Position numbers and translations under genes: made by a program
NCBI GenBank assembly: GCA_035249985.1
Contig: DATFFP010000014.1
Coordinates: 1 to 64,000, forward strand
Direction of reading: 5' to 3'
Source: JAICNG01 sp035249985
GTDB lineage: Bacteria; Gemmatimonadota; Gemmatimonadetes; Gemmatimonadales; Gemmatimonadaceae
DNA: 64,000 bases
Shown: one piece after another, positions 8,285 through 17,403 of the stretch
Position numbering within the stretch: the stretch's first letter is position 1
Layout of the letters: each line of letters starts with the position of its first letter
Notes under the pieces: generated by a model
Database searches by the model: none
What the model was told of the DNA's origin: nothing
Seen by the model: only the letters and a program-made list of their open reading frames with translations

Positions 8285-9373
8285 ATGTCCCCTCCCACCT
8301 CGCCCGCTCGCCGCTCGCAGCGGTGGCTGCTCGGCTTCGCCATCTGGACGGTGCTCGGGCTGCTCTCGGCGGTCCAGACCTCCATTTACTTCATGCGCGA
8401 CGGGCGTCCGGTGCCGTGGACTCCGGTGCTCATCGACCGGCTCGCCGACTGGTACACCTGCGCGATCTTCACGCCGGTGTTCTTCCTGGTCGTGCGTGCC
8501 ATCCCGTGGGAGCGAGCTCGCTGGTGGCGGTCGGTGAGCGTGCAAGCGCTCATCGCGCTCGCGTGCGTCCCGATCAAGTACTTCATGTACGCGGGAGTCG
8601 TCCTGTGGCTCATTCCCGACTACCGCAGCGCCGTCGTCGGCAATCTGATCGTCGGCAACATCGTCACCGAGTTCATGGCGTTCGCGGCCATGTTCGCCGT
8701 CATCCACGCGGTCGAGTTCAACCGCCGCGCGATGGAGGACACCGCGCGTGCCGCACGCCTGGAGGCGCGTCTCGCCGAAGCGCGCCTCGAGACGCTCACG
8801 GCACAGCTCCAGCCGCACTTTCTGTTCAATACGCTGCATGCCATCTCGACGCTCATGCATCGGGACGTCGAAGCGGCTGACACGATGCTCGCTCGACTCG
8901 GCGATCTCCTGCGCCGCACGCTCGACGGGCGCGACCGTCCGGAAGTGCCGCTCGCGGAGGAGCTGCAGCTGTTGAACGCGTACCTCGACATCGCGCGGGT
9001 GCGATTCGAGGATCGTCTCACGCTCGACGTGAGAATCGCGACCGAGACGACTGACGCGCTCGTGCCCCGCTTCGTGCTCCAGCCACTCGTCGAGAACGCG
9101 CTGCAGCACGGCATCGGGTCGCGTCAGGGAAGTGGCCGCGTGACGATCCAGGCCAGGCGAAATGGCGAGCGGCTGCATCTCTCCGTCTCGGACGACGGAC
9201 CCGGCGGCGCGCTCCAGGGCAACGGGTTTCCACGCGAGGGTATCGGCCTGACGAACACGCGGGAGCGCCTGCGCGAGCGCTACGGCGCGGACCACTCGCT
9301 GCAGCTCACCAACGGCGAGGATGGTGGTCTACTCGTCGCGGTCGACATCCCCTTCCGAGCGGCCACCGCCTGA
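8285..9373 (+). CDS. LytS/AlgZ-type sensor histidine kinase
   Basis: 362 residues. Four N-terminal membrane helices (about 14-35, 57-72, 84-108, 118-142), then a coiled linker (about 150-172). The His_kinase domain (PF06580) follows, with phospho-acceptor His178 in QPHFLFNTLH, and the HATPase N-box around Asn271 (LVENALQHG) with DDGPGG and GIGLTNTRERL as G-boxes. It phosphorylates the LytTR regulator encoded immediately downstream, whose start is 1 nt beyond this stop. No periplasmic sensor domain, so the signal is probably membrane-related. ATG 8285 is preferred to TTG 8249. Confidence 0.92.
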   Translation: MSPPTSPARRSQRWLLGFAIWTVLGLLSAVQTSIYFMRDGRPVPWTPVLIDRLADWYTCAIFTPVFFLVVRAIPWERARWWRSVSVQALIALACVPIKYFMYAGVVLWLIPDYRSAVVGNLIVGNIVTEFMAFAAMFAVIHAVEFNRRAMEDTARAARLEARLAEARLETLTAQLQPHFLFNTLHAISTLMHRDVEAADTMLARLGDLLRRTLDGRDRPEVPLAEELQLLNAYLDIARVRFEDRLTLDVRIATETTDALVPRFVLQPLVENALQHGIGSRQGSGRVTIQARRNGERLHLSVSDDGPGGALQGNGFPREGIGLTNTRERLRERYGADHSLQLTNGEDGGLLVAVDIPFRAATA

Positions 9374-9374
9374 G

Positions 9375-10091
9375 ATGCTGCGCGTCGCACTGGTCGACGA
9401 CGAGCCGCTGGGGCGCGAACGGATCCGTGCGCTGCTGGCCGATGAGCAGGGTGTCACGCTCATAGGCGAGTACTCCACCGGCGAAGAGGCGCTGACCGGG
9501 ATTCTGGAATCGGCGCCGCAGGTGCTCTTCCTCGACGTCCAGATGCCAGGAGTGGATGGATTCGGTCTCGTGCAGCTGCTCGAATCCCATCTGCCTCCCG
9601 ACCAGCGTCCTTTCATCGTCGTCGTGACTGCGTACGACGAGTACGCGCTGCGCGCGTTCGACGTCAGCGCGGTCGACTACCTCCTCAAGCCGTTCGACCG
9701 TGCGCGGTTTCGCGCGGCGCTGGCGCGCGCCCGTACCCGGGTGACTGAGCGTCCGCGCCCCGAGGCGCGCTTCGTCGTGCGATCGGCGTCGAAGATGACG
9801 CTCGTTCGCGCCGCCGACGTCCAGTGGATCGCCGGCGAGGGGAACTACGCTCGCCTCCATAGTAGCGGGCGGCGGCATCTCGTCCGGGAGACGCTCAAGT
9901 CCGTCGAGGCCCGGCTCGATCCGAGCAAGTTCGTCCGCGTGCACCGCTCAGCGATCGTCAACGTCGACTGCGTGGCGACACTCGAGCCGCACGTGCATGG
10001 GCAGTACGTCCTGACGATGAAGGACGGCTCGCGCATCACCTCGAGTCGGACGCACAGCGCCAAGCTTAGGGCGCTCCTGAAGTCGAGGTGA
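9375..10091 (+). CDS. LytTR-family response regulator
   Basis: 238 residues. Receiver domain 1-120 with Asp8/Asp9, phospho-acceptor Asp54 (LFLDVQMPG), Thr/Ser at VVVTAYDEY and Lys105 (YLLKPF). The LytTR DNA-binding domain is about 132-236, with VQWIAGEGNYARLH, LVRETLK, RVHRSAIVN and the final SRTHSAKLRALL. Partner of the upstream histidine kinase. LytTR regulators usually bind paired direct repeats near -35; no target site is obvious here. The gene ends just before a long perfect palindrome. Confidence 0.93.
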   Translation: MLRVALVDDEPLGRERIRALLADEQGVTLIGEYSTGEEALTGILESAPQVLFLDVQMPGVDGFGLVQLLESHLPPDQRPFIVVVTAYDEYALRAFDVSAVDYLLKPFDRARFRAALARARTRVTERPRPEARFVVRSASKMTLVRAADVQWIAGEGNYARLHSSGRRHLVRETLKSVEARLDPSKFVRVHRSAIVNVDCVATLEPHVHGQYVLTMKDGSRITSSRTHSAKLRALLKSR

Positions 10092-10093
10092 GC

Positions 10094-10197
10094 AACAGCT
10101 CTACCACAGAGGCACAGAGGCACAGAGAACGGCCAACCGCAAAGGGCCCTTTGCGGTTGGCCGTTCTCTGTGCCTCTGTGCCTCTGTGGTAGCTGTT
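10094..10197. repeat. Word hairpin G: near-loopless palindrome of CACAGAGG words
   Basis: Positions 10103-10190 are a perfect 88-nt palindrome with no loop, centred between 10146 and 10147 (GGGCCC). It is extended by AACAGCT/AGCTGTT after a 2-nt bulge. Each arm has about three tandem copies of an 8-nt word (CACAGAGG) and a GGCCAACCGCAAAGG block. It lies after the LytTR stop; the remaining 10198-10307 gap shows nothing else. Confidence 0.95.
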
Positions 10198-10307
10198 GGC
10201 TCGTGGCGATGCGCAGGTCGCGCCTTCCCTGTCCCCTCACTCCATCGCGCGGCCAGTTCATCCCATTCCGTCTGTCGCTCGTCGGAGCCTTCACGGAAGT
10301 TAGGCGC

Positions 10308-12506
10308 ATGACAAAACTCCTCGTGGCCTTTCTCGTCTGCTGCCTCTCGCGGGTCGCGTCGGCGCAGACCGCATCCGGCTTGGCGTCGCTGCTCGACTCG
10401 GTCGTCCCCGCGACGATGGCCGCAGAGCGAATACCGGGCGCCGTGGTGACGGTGGTACGTGGCGGGCGCGTGATCTTCTCGAAGGGGTATGGCTTCGCCG
10501 ACGTCGAGAGCCGGCGCCCGATGACCGACTCGACCATCGTGCGGATCGGATCGATCAGCAAGGTCATGACTGCCGTCGCGGTGGCCCAGCTGATCGACCG
10601 TGGGCGCGTTCACCTCGACTCCGGCGTCTACCGGTACTTGCGCGACCTCCGGATACAGACGCGGTACCGGACGCCGACGACCGTTAGGCATCTGCTGACG
10701 CACACGGCGGCGCTGGACGAGATCCGCCCCGGTCCGCTGGCCGACGGACAGGCGAGCCTTCAGCCGCTACGCGACTATCTGCGTCCGCGACTCGTGCAGT
10801 ACGCGCCACCAGGCGCGGCGACGGCGTACTCGACGTATGGGACAGCGCTGGCCGGCGTCATCGTCGAGGATGTCTCGGGACTTCCTTTCGAGCAGTATCT
10901 CGTCGACAGCATCTGGCGGCCGCTCGGCATGACGCGAACCTCGATCACGATCCCGGACGCGCTGCGCTCCCAGACGGCGACGCCCTACGACGTCGAGGGG
11001 GACAGCGCGGTGCCCGCGCCATGGGAATGGTACCACACGACGCCGGCATCGTCGGTGAACAGCACGGCGCGGGACATGGCCCGCTTCATGATCGCGCAGC
11101 TCGCCGGCCGCAGCCCGATCATGAGTGAGAAGATGACTCGCGAGATGCAGCGCGAGCACGTCACCATGCACCCGATGCTTCCCGGGTACGGACTCGTGTG
11201 GCAGCAGATCCGGCGCGCCAACGGCGACCGGGGCGTCCAACACGGCGGCGATGTCGCCGGCTTTTCCGCGCTCGTCACACTGCTCCCGGGACGAAACTTC
11301 GGCGTGTTCGTCGCCAGCCACCGGGAGGGGAGCGATCTCCGGTTCACCGTCACACGCGCAGTGCTCGATCGCCTCGCGCCAGCGCCCGATCCCGGAACGC
11401 GACCCGTGTCGATGCACGCATCGCGCGACGTCGCGGCGCGGTCAGCCGCTCGGTACGCGGGCCACTATCGCGCGAACATCGTCTGTCACAGCTGCGCCAA
11501 CCCGCGACCGGTGGCGGAGTTCGACGTCGTCGCCAACCGGGACGGCTCGTTGTCGGCCTTCAACGGCAGATTCGTCGAAGTCAGCCCCCGCTTTTTTCGA
11601 AGCGAAGATGGATCGCGCCGATTCGGTTTTCACGAGGACTCGCTCGGCCGCATCACGCACATCACGATAGGGTCGTGGCAGGTGCTGGAGCGCGTTCCAA
11701 TGACGGGCGCGTCGGTCGACAGTGCGCGCATCAGAGGCGCGGTGCTGGACTACGTGGACGGCTGGTACACTGGCGACGCGGCGCGCATGGAGCGCGCCGT
11801 TCATCCCGATCTCGCCAAACGAATCTGGCGCCCCGATCCCGAGCGCGGCGCACACCGCATGGAAAACCAGACGGCGATGACCCTGGTTCAGGGAACGCGC
11901 CGCGGCTCGGGGAAAGAGACGCCGGAGCCGCAGCGCCGACGCGAAGTCGAGATTCTCGAGATCTTCGGCAACGCCGCGAGTGCTCGGGCGCGGATGACGG
12001 ACTGGATCGACCTCATGCACCTCGCCCGCGTGAACGGAGAATGGAAGATCGTGAACGTGCTCTGGGAATTCTCGCACGCGGAGCGAGGCGAGCGCCCGGC
12101 GTCGGCGACCTCCCCCGTGTCGCGCGCGCCAGTGCAGAATCCGGCGCTGCGCGCCGAGATTCAGGCGGTCAACGACTCGATGGTCGCTGCGTTCAACTCG
12201 GGCGACATGCTCGCGGTGGCCCGTTTTTATACCGATGATGCGCGCATCGATGGCGAACGCGGCGAGCTCGTGCAAGGCCGTGCCGCGGTGGACAAGTATT
12301 GGACGGGCATCCGCAACGCAAAATCCTGGAAGCTCGACGTGATCGACGTCGGGGGGCACCCGGACAACCCGTATCAGATCGGGCGCTCCACGCTCGTGAC
12401 GGCCGGCCCGAATGGCGATCGCACGTCGGTGGTGGAGTTCCTGGTGATCTGGCGTCGTAACACCGACGGTGGCCTGAGGATGGCGGTAGATTATTATCGC
12501 TACTGA
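10308..12506 (+). CDS. Secreted class C beta-lactamase-fold serine hydrolase fused to two NTF2-like domains
   Basis: 732 residues. Signal peptide 1-20 (VCCLSRVASAQ). Beta-lactamase fold about 25-360: SxxK is Ser82-Ile-Ser-Lys85, the YxN position reads Tyr174-Ser-Thr rather than Asn, and the KTG equivalent is His312-Gly-Gly. This is typical of the AmpC/esterase/D-amino-peptidase group rather than a true beta-lactamase. About 360-465 resembles the accessory beta domain of this group. About 470-600 is a Lumazine_bd_2 domain nearly duplicated from the gene at 5735. About 609-732 is a DUF4440/SnoaL-like NTF2 fold. Extracytoplasmic hydrolase; substrate unknown. Confidence 0.88.
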   Translation: MTKLLVAFLVCCLSRVASAQTASGLASLLDSVVPATMAAERIPGAVVTVVRGGRVIFSKGYGFADVESRRPMTDSTIVRIGSISKVMTAVAVAQLIDRGRVHLDSGVYRYLRDLRIQTRYRTPTTVRHLLTHTAALDEIRPGPLADGQASLQPLRDYLRPRLVQYAPPGAATAYSTYGTALAGVIVEDVSGLPFEQYLVDSIWRPLGMTRTSITIPDALRSQTATPYDVEGDSAVPAPWEWYHTTPASSVNSTARDMARFMIAQLAGRSPIMSEKMTREMQREHVTMHPMLPGYGLVWQQIRRANGDRGVQHGGDVAGFSALVTLLPGRNFGVFVASHREGSDLRFTVTRAVLDRLAPAPDPGTRPVSMHASRDVAARSAARYAGHYRANIVCHSCANPRPVAEFDVVANRDGSLSAFNGRFVEVSPRFFRSEDGSRRFGFHEDSLGRITHITIGSWQVLERVPMTGASVDSARIRGAVLDYVDGWYTGDAARMERAVHPDLAKRIWRPDPERGAHRMENQTAMTLVQGTRRGSGKETPEPQRRREVEILEIFGNAASARARMTDWIDLMHLARVNGEWKIVNVLWEFSHAERGERPASATSPVSRAPVQNPALRAEIQAVNDSMVAAFNSGDMLAVARFYTDDARIDGERGELVQGRAAVDKYWTGIRNAKSWKLDVIDVGGHPDNPYQIGRSTLVTAGPNGDRTSVVEFLVIWRRNTDGGLRMAVDYYRY

Positions 12507-12532
12507 ATCCCACCTCGATGATGGCGAGGTCC

Positions 12533-13921
12533 ATGACCCGACGCCTTGCGCTCTTCGCCGTCGCACTCGCCTGTCTGCAGGCATGCGCCACACAGCAGAC
12601 TTTCGTCGCCATCCGGAACGTGACAGTCATTCCCATGACCGGAGCGGGCGCATCTGCCGGGCAGACTGTGCTCGTACGCGACGGCCGAATCGCCGAGATC
12701 GGCCCGAGCGCGGAGGTGCGCACCCCGCCGGACGCGATCGCGGTGGATGGCACCGGAAAGTTCCTGATTCCGGGCCTCTTCGAGATGCACGCCCACACCT
12801 CCAAGACCCGCGCCTCGGCACTGGGACTCTACGTCGAGCACGGCGTCACGACCATTCGCGACCAGGGAAGCGAGCACGCCGAGGTGCTGCGCTGGCGTCG
12901 GGAGATCCGGACCGGTGCGCGCGTCGGACCGCGGATGCTGATCGCGGGGCCATACCTCGAATCCCTCCGCAACATCGAGCGCATGCGTCGCGACCCGCCG
13001 GAAGAGCGCGTGGAGCCGTTCGAGCGCGCCCGGGTTCCGGTCGGATCACCTAACGACGCACGCCGCGTGATCGACTCCCTGGCCAGGCTGGAGCTGGACC
13101 ACTTCAAGATCCGGACGGTGCAGGACCGGGAGACGTATTTCGCGCTGGCCGCGGCCGCGCACGCCCACGGCAAGCGGTTGGTCGGACACGTCGTGACCGC
13201 GTCCCCCGCGGCCTTCCTCCAGGCCGGCCAGGACGGCGCGGAGCATGGTTTTCCGATCGCGCTCGACTCCCTTCCCCACGACGAGCGGATGGCCTTCTGG
13301 CGCCAGCTCGCCGCTCGCGACGTCGGCGTGGTACCGACCATGGTCGTCGTCACCGAGTCCGTGTTTCGTACGCCGGAATACTTTCGCGCGCTCGTGGCCG
13401 ACACGGCCGGCGCCACCCACCCGCTGCGGCCCTACCTCTCTCGCTTCATGATTCTCGACTGGCGCGAGCAGGTCGAGGAAGCGACGCCACAGCGACGCGA
13501 GTACTTCGAACGCGCCTGGCCCATCGCGCTCGAGCATTTGCGGGAAATGCGCGAAGCCGGCGTCCGGATCATGGCGGGATCGGACGTCGCCGTCCTGAAC
13601 ATCTTTCCGGGCGCCTCGCTGCACGAGGAGTTGCGCCTGTTCGTGGACTCGGTGGGCATGACTCCTGTGGAAGCCCTCGCCAGCGCGACGCGAAAACCGG
13701 CCGAGTGGCTCGGCCTTGCCGACTCGGTGGGGACGATCGAGTTGGGCAAGGTCGCCGACCTGGTCCTGCTGGACGCGAATCCTCTCGACGACATCACCAA
13801 CACTCGGCGGATTGCCGCCGTCGTATTGCGTGGGGCGCTGTTTCGGCGAGAGGATCTCGACGCCCTGCGCGCGTCCGTGGCGACGATGCCCGATCAGCGT
13901 GTCAATGACTGGGTGCGGTAG
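12533..13921 (+). CDS. Amidohydrolase (imidazolonepropionase-like) lipoprotein
   Basis: 462 residues. Lipoprotein signal with lipobox ending LQAC near residue 18. The metal-dependent hydrolase barrel shows the first-strand HxH (MHAHT), Lys in HFKIRT, His in VGHV and AEHGF, and the late GSD (IMAGSDVAV), with the C-terminal composite beta domain (GTIELGKVADLVLLD). All expected metal ligands appear present. Members include prolidase-like and imidazolonepropionase-like enzymes; the substrate is uncertain. ATG 12533 (GAGG 5 nt upstream) is preferred over ATG 12518 or 12521. It follows the preceding gene by 26 nt, so an operon is likely. Confidence 0.88.
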   Translation: MTRRLALFAVALACLQACATQQTFVAIRNVTVIPMTGAGASAGQTVLVRDGRIAEIGPSAEVRTPPDAIAVDGTGKFLIPGLFEMHAHTSKTRASALGLYVEHGVTTIRDQGSEHAEVLRWRREIRTGARVGPRMLIAGPYLESLRNIERMRRDPPEERVEPFERARVPVGSPNDARRVIDSLARLELDHFKIRTVQDRETYFALAAAAHAHGKRLVGHVVTASPAAFLQAGQDGAEHGFPIALDSLPHDERMAFWRQLAARDVGVVPTMVVVTESVFRTPEYFRALVADTAGATHPLRPYLSRFMILDWREQVEEATPQRREYFERAWPIALEHLREMREAGVRIMAGSDVAVLNIFPGASLHEELRLFVDSVGMTPVEALASATRKPAEWLGLADSVGTIELGKVADLVLLDANPLDDITNTRRIAAVVLRGALFRREDLDALRASVATMPDQRVNDWVR

Positions 13922-14026
13922 GGAGACTCGCGGCATGGATGCGCTCCGTCGGCCGGGAAACATTCGGGACTTCCGAGACCGCCTTACGCGACTAAGTTAG
14001 GGCTCCCCCAATCTGACGGAGCTTTC

Positions 14027-15724
14027 ATGCGTCTCGGTCGTCTCGCGACGAGTCTCGCCTCGGGCACGCTCGTTCTGTTTTCCGCCTGCACGGATCTGCT
14101 GACAGGCCCGCACTCCCCTCGTTTCGAGAATGGGCGGGATGACACGATCGGCGAAGCGATCGACGCCCCCGCCGGCTTCGCGGGCATGATCCGCATCGGC
14201 GTCATCGCCGCGATCAACGGATCGACGCCCACGACGAGCGTGACGATCGGGAGCCCGACGTCGTTCACGGTGGTCGACAAGACGACCGGCGCGACGGTCG
14301 CGACCGGCAACGCCGAGAACCTAACGGCGGTGCTGATTCCGGGCGGGACGTCGCGCACCCGGCTGTGGTGGCAGGTCGCCTGCACCGGAAGCGTCGCAAC
14401 GCGCGACAACTGGACCTCGCGTGTGACGACGGCCGGGTTCGAGTGGTATACCGAGTTCGTCGCCGGGGCAAACTGCTGGCGTCTTCGGATCGGATCGCTG
14501 CCAACCAGCGCGACCGCTGCTCAGCGCACCGCGTTCGTTGCCAGCTTCACGGCTGCCGGGCTGACCTTCCCGCCCACGGCTCCTGGCGGACCGTTTACGG
14601 TCACGCGCTCCGACGGCGTCGCGCAGATCGATCTCCGGCGCGGGGCGACGTCGCTGGCAACCGTTCCGAACAACCTCGTGCTGGCGTCGCCCGACGGCAT
14701 CGTTCGCATCGGGACGCGACTCTATCGCGGCGTCGCGGAGGTCCATCTCGCGGCGGGGGGCGGCGCACTCGCAGGGGTCAACGAGCTGCCGCTCGAGCAG
14801 TATCTCTGGGGTGTCGTCCCACGCGAGCTCGGGCCGATCGCATTTCCGGAGCTGGAAGCGCTGAAGGCGCAGTCGGTGGCGGCGCGCACGTACGCGATCG
14901 CGAACTTCAACAAGCGGCTGTCGGACGGCTACAACCTGCTGCCGACGACCGCCGACCAGGTGTACGGCGGATTCCAGGACGAGCATCCGCTGTCCAACCA
15001 GGCGGTGAACGAGACCGAGGGCGTGATCGCCACGGCCGACGGCATCCGCCCGATCGAGGCGCTGTACTTCTCGACGAGTGGCGGATTCACCGCCAACAAC
15101 GAGGACGTCTTCAACTCCAATCCGGTCGCGTACCTCCGCGGCATCCCCGATCATCAGCGCGGCAACTCGCTCGAGAATCACGAGGAGGGCGTGCAGAACA
15201 ATGCGAACGCCCGGCAGCTTCGCGCCATGAAGAATGGCGATTTCGAGTCGGACTGGAGCCGCTTCCACCGCTGGACGTTCGAGTGGAGCAACGCGGAGAT
15301 TCGGGACGTGATCTCGTCGTGGGTGGGTCAGGACGTCGGCGCGGTGCTCGCCATCAACGTGCTCGAGCGCAGCGGATCGGGTCGCGTGAAGACGATCGAA
15401 TATGTGACCGAGCAGGGAACGTTCACCGACACGAAGGACCGCATCCGCTCGTCGCTCCGCTTCATCGACGAGAGCGGCGCCAGGGTCAACCTGCCGAGCA
15501 CGCTCGTGTACGTCGAGCCGGTGCATGACAAGCACACGAAGGCGCTGACGGGATTCATCGCCTGGGGCGGCGGCTTCGGTCATGGCGTCGGCATGTCGCA
15601 GACGGGCGCCGTCGGGATGGCGGAGAAGAAGGCGAGCTTCATCGAGATCCTGAAGCACTACTATCGCGGGATCGAGCTGGTGTCGATGTGCACGAACCCC
15701 GCCGGGTGCGAAACTCTGTTCTGA
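14027..15724 (+). CDS. SpoIID/LytB-domain lipoprotein
   Basis: 565 residues. Lipobox LFSAC gives acylated Cys near residue 21. Residues about 30-190 are an unassigned beta domain. The SpoIID/LytB domain spans about 230-565: LPLEQYLWGVVPRE, ALKAQSVAARTYA, ADQVYGG, YFSTSGG and GGGFGHGVGMSQTGA. SpoIID-type proteins are lytic transglycosylases or amidase stimulators acting on peptidoglycan, so a wall-remodelling role at the cell surface is likely. The catalytic acid lies in the conserved ELEALKAQS region. The C-terminus overlaps the start region of the LmbE-like gene. Confidence 0.9.
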   Translation: MRLGRLATSLASGTLVLFSACTDLLTGPHSPRFENGRDDTIGEAIDAPAGFAGMIRIGVIAAINGSTPTTSVTIGSPTSFTVVDKTTGATVATGNAENLTAVLIPGGTSRTRLWWQVACTGSVATRDNWTSRVTTAGFEWYTEFVAGANCWRLRIGSLPTSATAAQRTAFVASFTAAGLTFPPTAPGGPFTVTRSDGVAQIDLRRGATSLATVPNNLVLASPDGIVRIGTRLYRGVAEVHLAAGGGALAGVNELPLEQYLWGVVPRELGPIAFPELEALKAQSVAARTYAIANFNKRLSDGYNLLPTTADQVYGGFQDEHPLSNQAVNETEGVIATADGIRPIEALYFSTSGGFTANNEDVFNSNPVAYLRGIPDHQRGNSLENHEEGVQNNANARQLRAMKNGDFESDWSRFHRWTFEWSNAEIRDVISSWVGQDVGAVLAINVLERSGSGRVKTIEYVTEQGTFTDTKDRIRSSLRFIDESGARVNLPSTLVYVEPVHDKHTKALTGFIAWGGGFGHGVGMSQTGAVGMAEKKASFIEILKHYYRGIELVSMCTNPAGCETLF

Positions 15725-16527
15725 GACTCTCTCGGAACGAGGAACGAGGAACGAGGAAGCTGATATCGGCCTCCTCGTTCCTCGTTCCTTTCTTCGCTTC
15801 CATCCTGCTGGCGGGCCCGGTCGCCGCCCAGGCACCGCGCACCATCCTGGCCGTCGGGGCGCACGCGGGGGACATGGAGCTCACCGCTGGCGCGGTGCTG
15901 CTCAAGCAGCGCCAGTTAGGCGATCGCGTCGTAGTTCTGCACCTCAGCCTGGGCGAGCGGGGGAATCCGAAGCTCCCGGCGGCGGTGTACGGAGCCCAGA
16001 AACGCAAGGAAGCCGAGGCGGCCGCGCGGGTTCTCGGTGGCGAGGCGTTGTTCGGGCCGTTTCACGATGGCGAAGTGCCTAACGATGAGGACACTCGGCG
16101 CTACGTGGCCGACGTCATCCGTCGCGTGAAGCCGACCCTCGTCATCACGCACTGGCGGGAGAGCATCCACCGCGATCACGCGGCCACGCACGCCATCGTC
16201 GTCGACGCGGTGCTTCTCGCCGCGATCCAGGCGGGGTCGAACGGGGAGCCGGCGCATCGCGGCACGCGACTCTGGTACACCGAGAACTGGGAGGATACCG
16301 ACGGCTTCCGGCCGTACCTCTACGTCGATGTCAGCGACCAGATGGCGAAGTGGCGCGAGCTGGTGTCGAGCTACGAGTTCGTGCGAGGGGGGATCTCGTC
16401 ATTCGCCTACCTGGACTACTACACGGCGCTGGCGACGGTACGCGGTGCCGAAGCGCGACGGCGCCAGGCCGTCGCGTTCGACATCGATCCGATGGGGAAG
16501 CGACGCGTGCTCGACTCGGTGCCGTAA
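15688..16527 (+). CDS. Secreted PIG-L/LmbE-family deacetylase
   Basis: 279 residues from GTG 15688 (273 from GTG 15706); the start is uncertain and lies inside the previous gene. The signal peptide is unusual. Its basic n-region (NEERGTRK) is encoded by a word-hairpin arm (15734-15788), and the second arm encodes part of the hydrophobic core (SSFLVPFFASILLAG) ending AAQ. The LmbE zinc motif is altered to GAHAGDME (canonical AHPDD), keeping His and the second Asp; the HRDH motif is present. Likely deacetylates an N-acetylated sugar or glycan outside the cytoplasm. Confidence 0.82.
   Translation: MHEPRRVRNSVLRLSRNEERGTRKLISASSFLVPFFASILLAGPVAAQAPRTILAVGAHAGDMELTAGAVLLKQRQLGDRVVVLHLSLGERGNPKLPAAVYGAQKRKEAEAAARVLGGEALFGPFHDGEVPNDEDTRRYVADVIRRVKPTLVITHWRESIHRDHAATHAIVVDAVLLAAIQAGSNGEPAHRGTRLWYTENWEDTDGFRPYLYVDVSDQMAKWRELVSSYEFVRGGISSFAYLDYYTALATVRGAEARRRQAVAFDIDPMGKRRVLDSVP
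15734..15788. repeat. Word hairpin C (GAGGAAC words) inside the LmbE-like leader
   Basis: Arm 1 (15734-15760) carries about 3.5 tandem GAGGAAC heptamers. Arm 2 (15769-15788) is its reverse complement (CTCGTTC words) after an 8-nt loop. The hairpin straddles the 3' end of the SpoIID gene (stop at 15724) and lies in the open frame of the next gene. Confidence 0.9.
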
Positions 16528-16530
16528 GGG

Positions 16531-17295
16531 CTACTGGTTGTGAGGCACCGTTACCGTGCCGGATGCCGCGCTCGAGCCGTTCCCCGCGCGATCGGTCGCC
16601 GTTGCCACGATCGTGTACACTCGGCCGTTCCCCAGACCGCTCCGCTCCGCGCGCACGAGTACGTCGGCTGCGGAGGCTCCGGCCGTCTGAACCGCCCAGT
16701 CGGGCGCGGTATCGCCGTCGCCTAGCCCGTTTTCGGGCTCGTCGCTCGTGATGGCAAAATGGAGCGCCGGCGCCGGATCGCAGACATCGCTCGCGGAGGT
16801 GCCGCGGGCGACGACGTGCATCGTGTGGTTGGGCGGCCAGAGGCTCGTGGGGCTCACTACCATGGCGACTGTCGGGGCCCGCGTGTCCCGGATATCGACC
16901 ATGACGACGTCATCATTCGTCCCCCCATCATCATCGGTCGTGCGGAGCAGAATCGTGTGTACCCCGAACGCCAGCGTCACCGTCGGCGTCGGACCGGTCG
17001 CAATGCGCGTCCCGTTCTCGAACCACTCGTACAGCGTGATTTGTCCGTCGCTGTCACCGGAGCCCGCGCTGCTCAGCGTGACGCTCGACCCGGCGTGGGA
17101 CGCGCACTCCGCGGCCTGGTCTGGTCCCGCGACGGCGGTGGGGGCCACATTCGGCGGTGTCGCGTGCGGCCCCTGCGGACTCGTCGGGCCTTCCGTAGTC
17201 TCATCGAGCGCAGTCGGGCCGTCGTCGGCGCAGGCGAGCGGGAGGGCGGCGACCAGTGCCACGGACAGCAGTCCAATGAACGAAGACGGGCGCAT
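16531..17295 (-). CDS. PKD/HYR-like beta-sandwich lipoprotein
   Basis: 254 residues. Lipoprotein signal with lipobox ALPLAC. A Thr/Pro-rich linker (about 25-50) is followed by a PKD-like domain (VAGPDQAAECASHAG, SGDSDGQITLYEWFENG, VHTILLRTTDDDGG). A second Ig-like module (MVVSPTSLWPPNHTMHV) ends in ATATDRAGNGSSA, typical of HYR domains. Such domains mediate surface or extracellular interactions. Start ATG 17295 is preferred because a Shine-Dalgarno-like GAGAGGATG lies upstream and it opens the signal peptide. The stop lies 3 nt from the stop of the convergent LmbE gene. Confidence 0.78.
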   Translation of the reverse strand: MRPSSFIGLLSVALVAALPLACADDGPTALDETTEGPTSPQGPHATPPNVAPTAVAGPDQAAECASHAGSSVTLSSAGSGDSDGQITLYEWFENGTRIATGPTPTVTLAFGVHTILLRTTDDDGGTNDDVVMVDIRDTRAPTVAMVVSPTSLWPPNHTMHVVARGTSASDVCDPAPALHFAITSDEPENGLGDGDTAPDWAVQTAGASAADVLVRAERSGLGNGRVYTIVATATDRAGNGSSAASGTVTVPHNQ

Positions 17296-17403
17296 CTTCA
17301 CATCCTCTCTCTGGCGGCAGACTCCGATTCCTGCCGTGAGAAAGGCAAATCCCGTGCTGTGGCGCCAGATGTAGTCCCTGACCACTCACCCCTTCGCGCA
17401 GCC

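Noticed and set aside
10092..10310. Hairpin G as an insertion-sequence terminal inverted repeat pair
   Set aside because: The arms touch each other with no transposase or target duplication; it is a single palindrome.
10308..12506. Antibiotic-resistance beta-lactamase
   Set aside because: The YxN motif is Tyr-Ser-Thr and the protein has extra domains; it fits the broader serine-hydrolase group, so a resistance role is not supported.
14321..15835. Long minus-strand open frame antisense to the SpoIID gene
   Set aside because: Arg/Ala/Val-rich shadow typical of GC-rich DNA; no domain content, and the plus strand has a clear SpoIID/LytB protein. The same reasoning removes long antisense frames at 22375-23607, 26200-27828 and 11442-12593.
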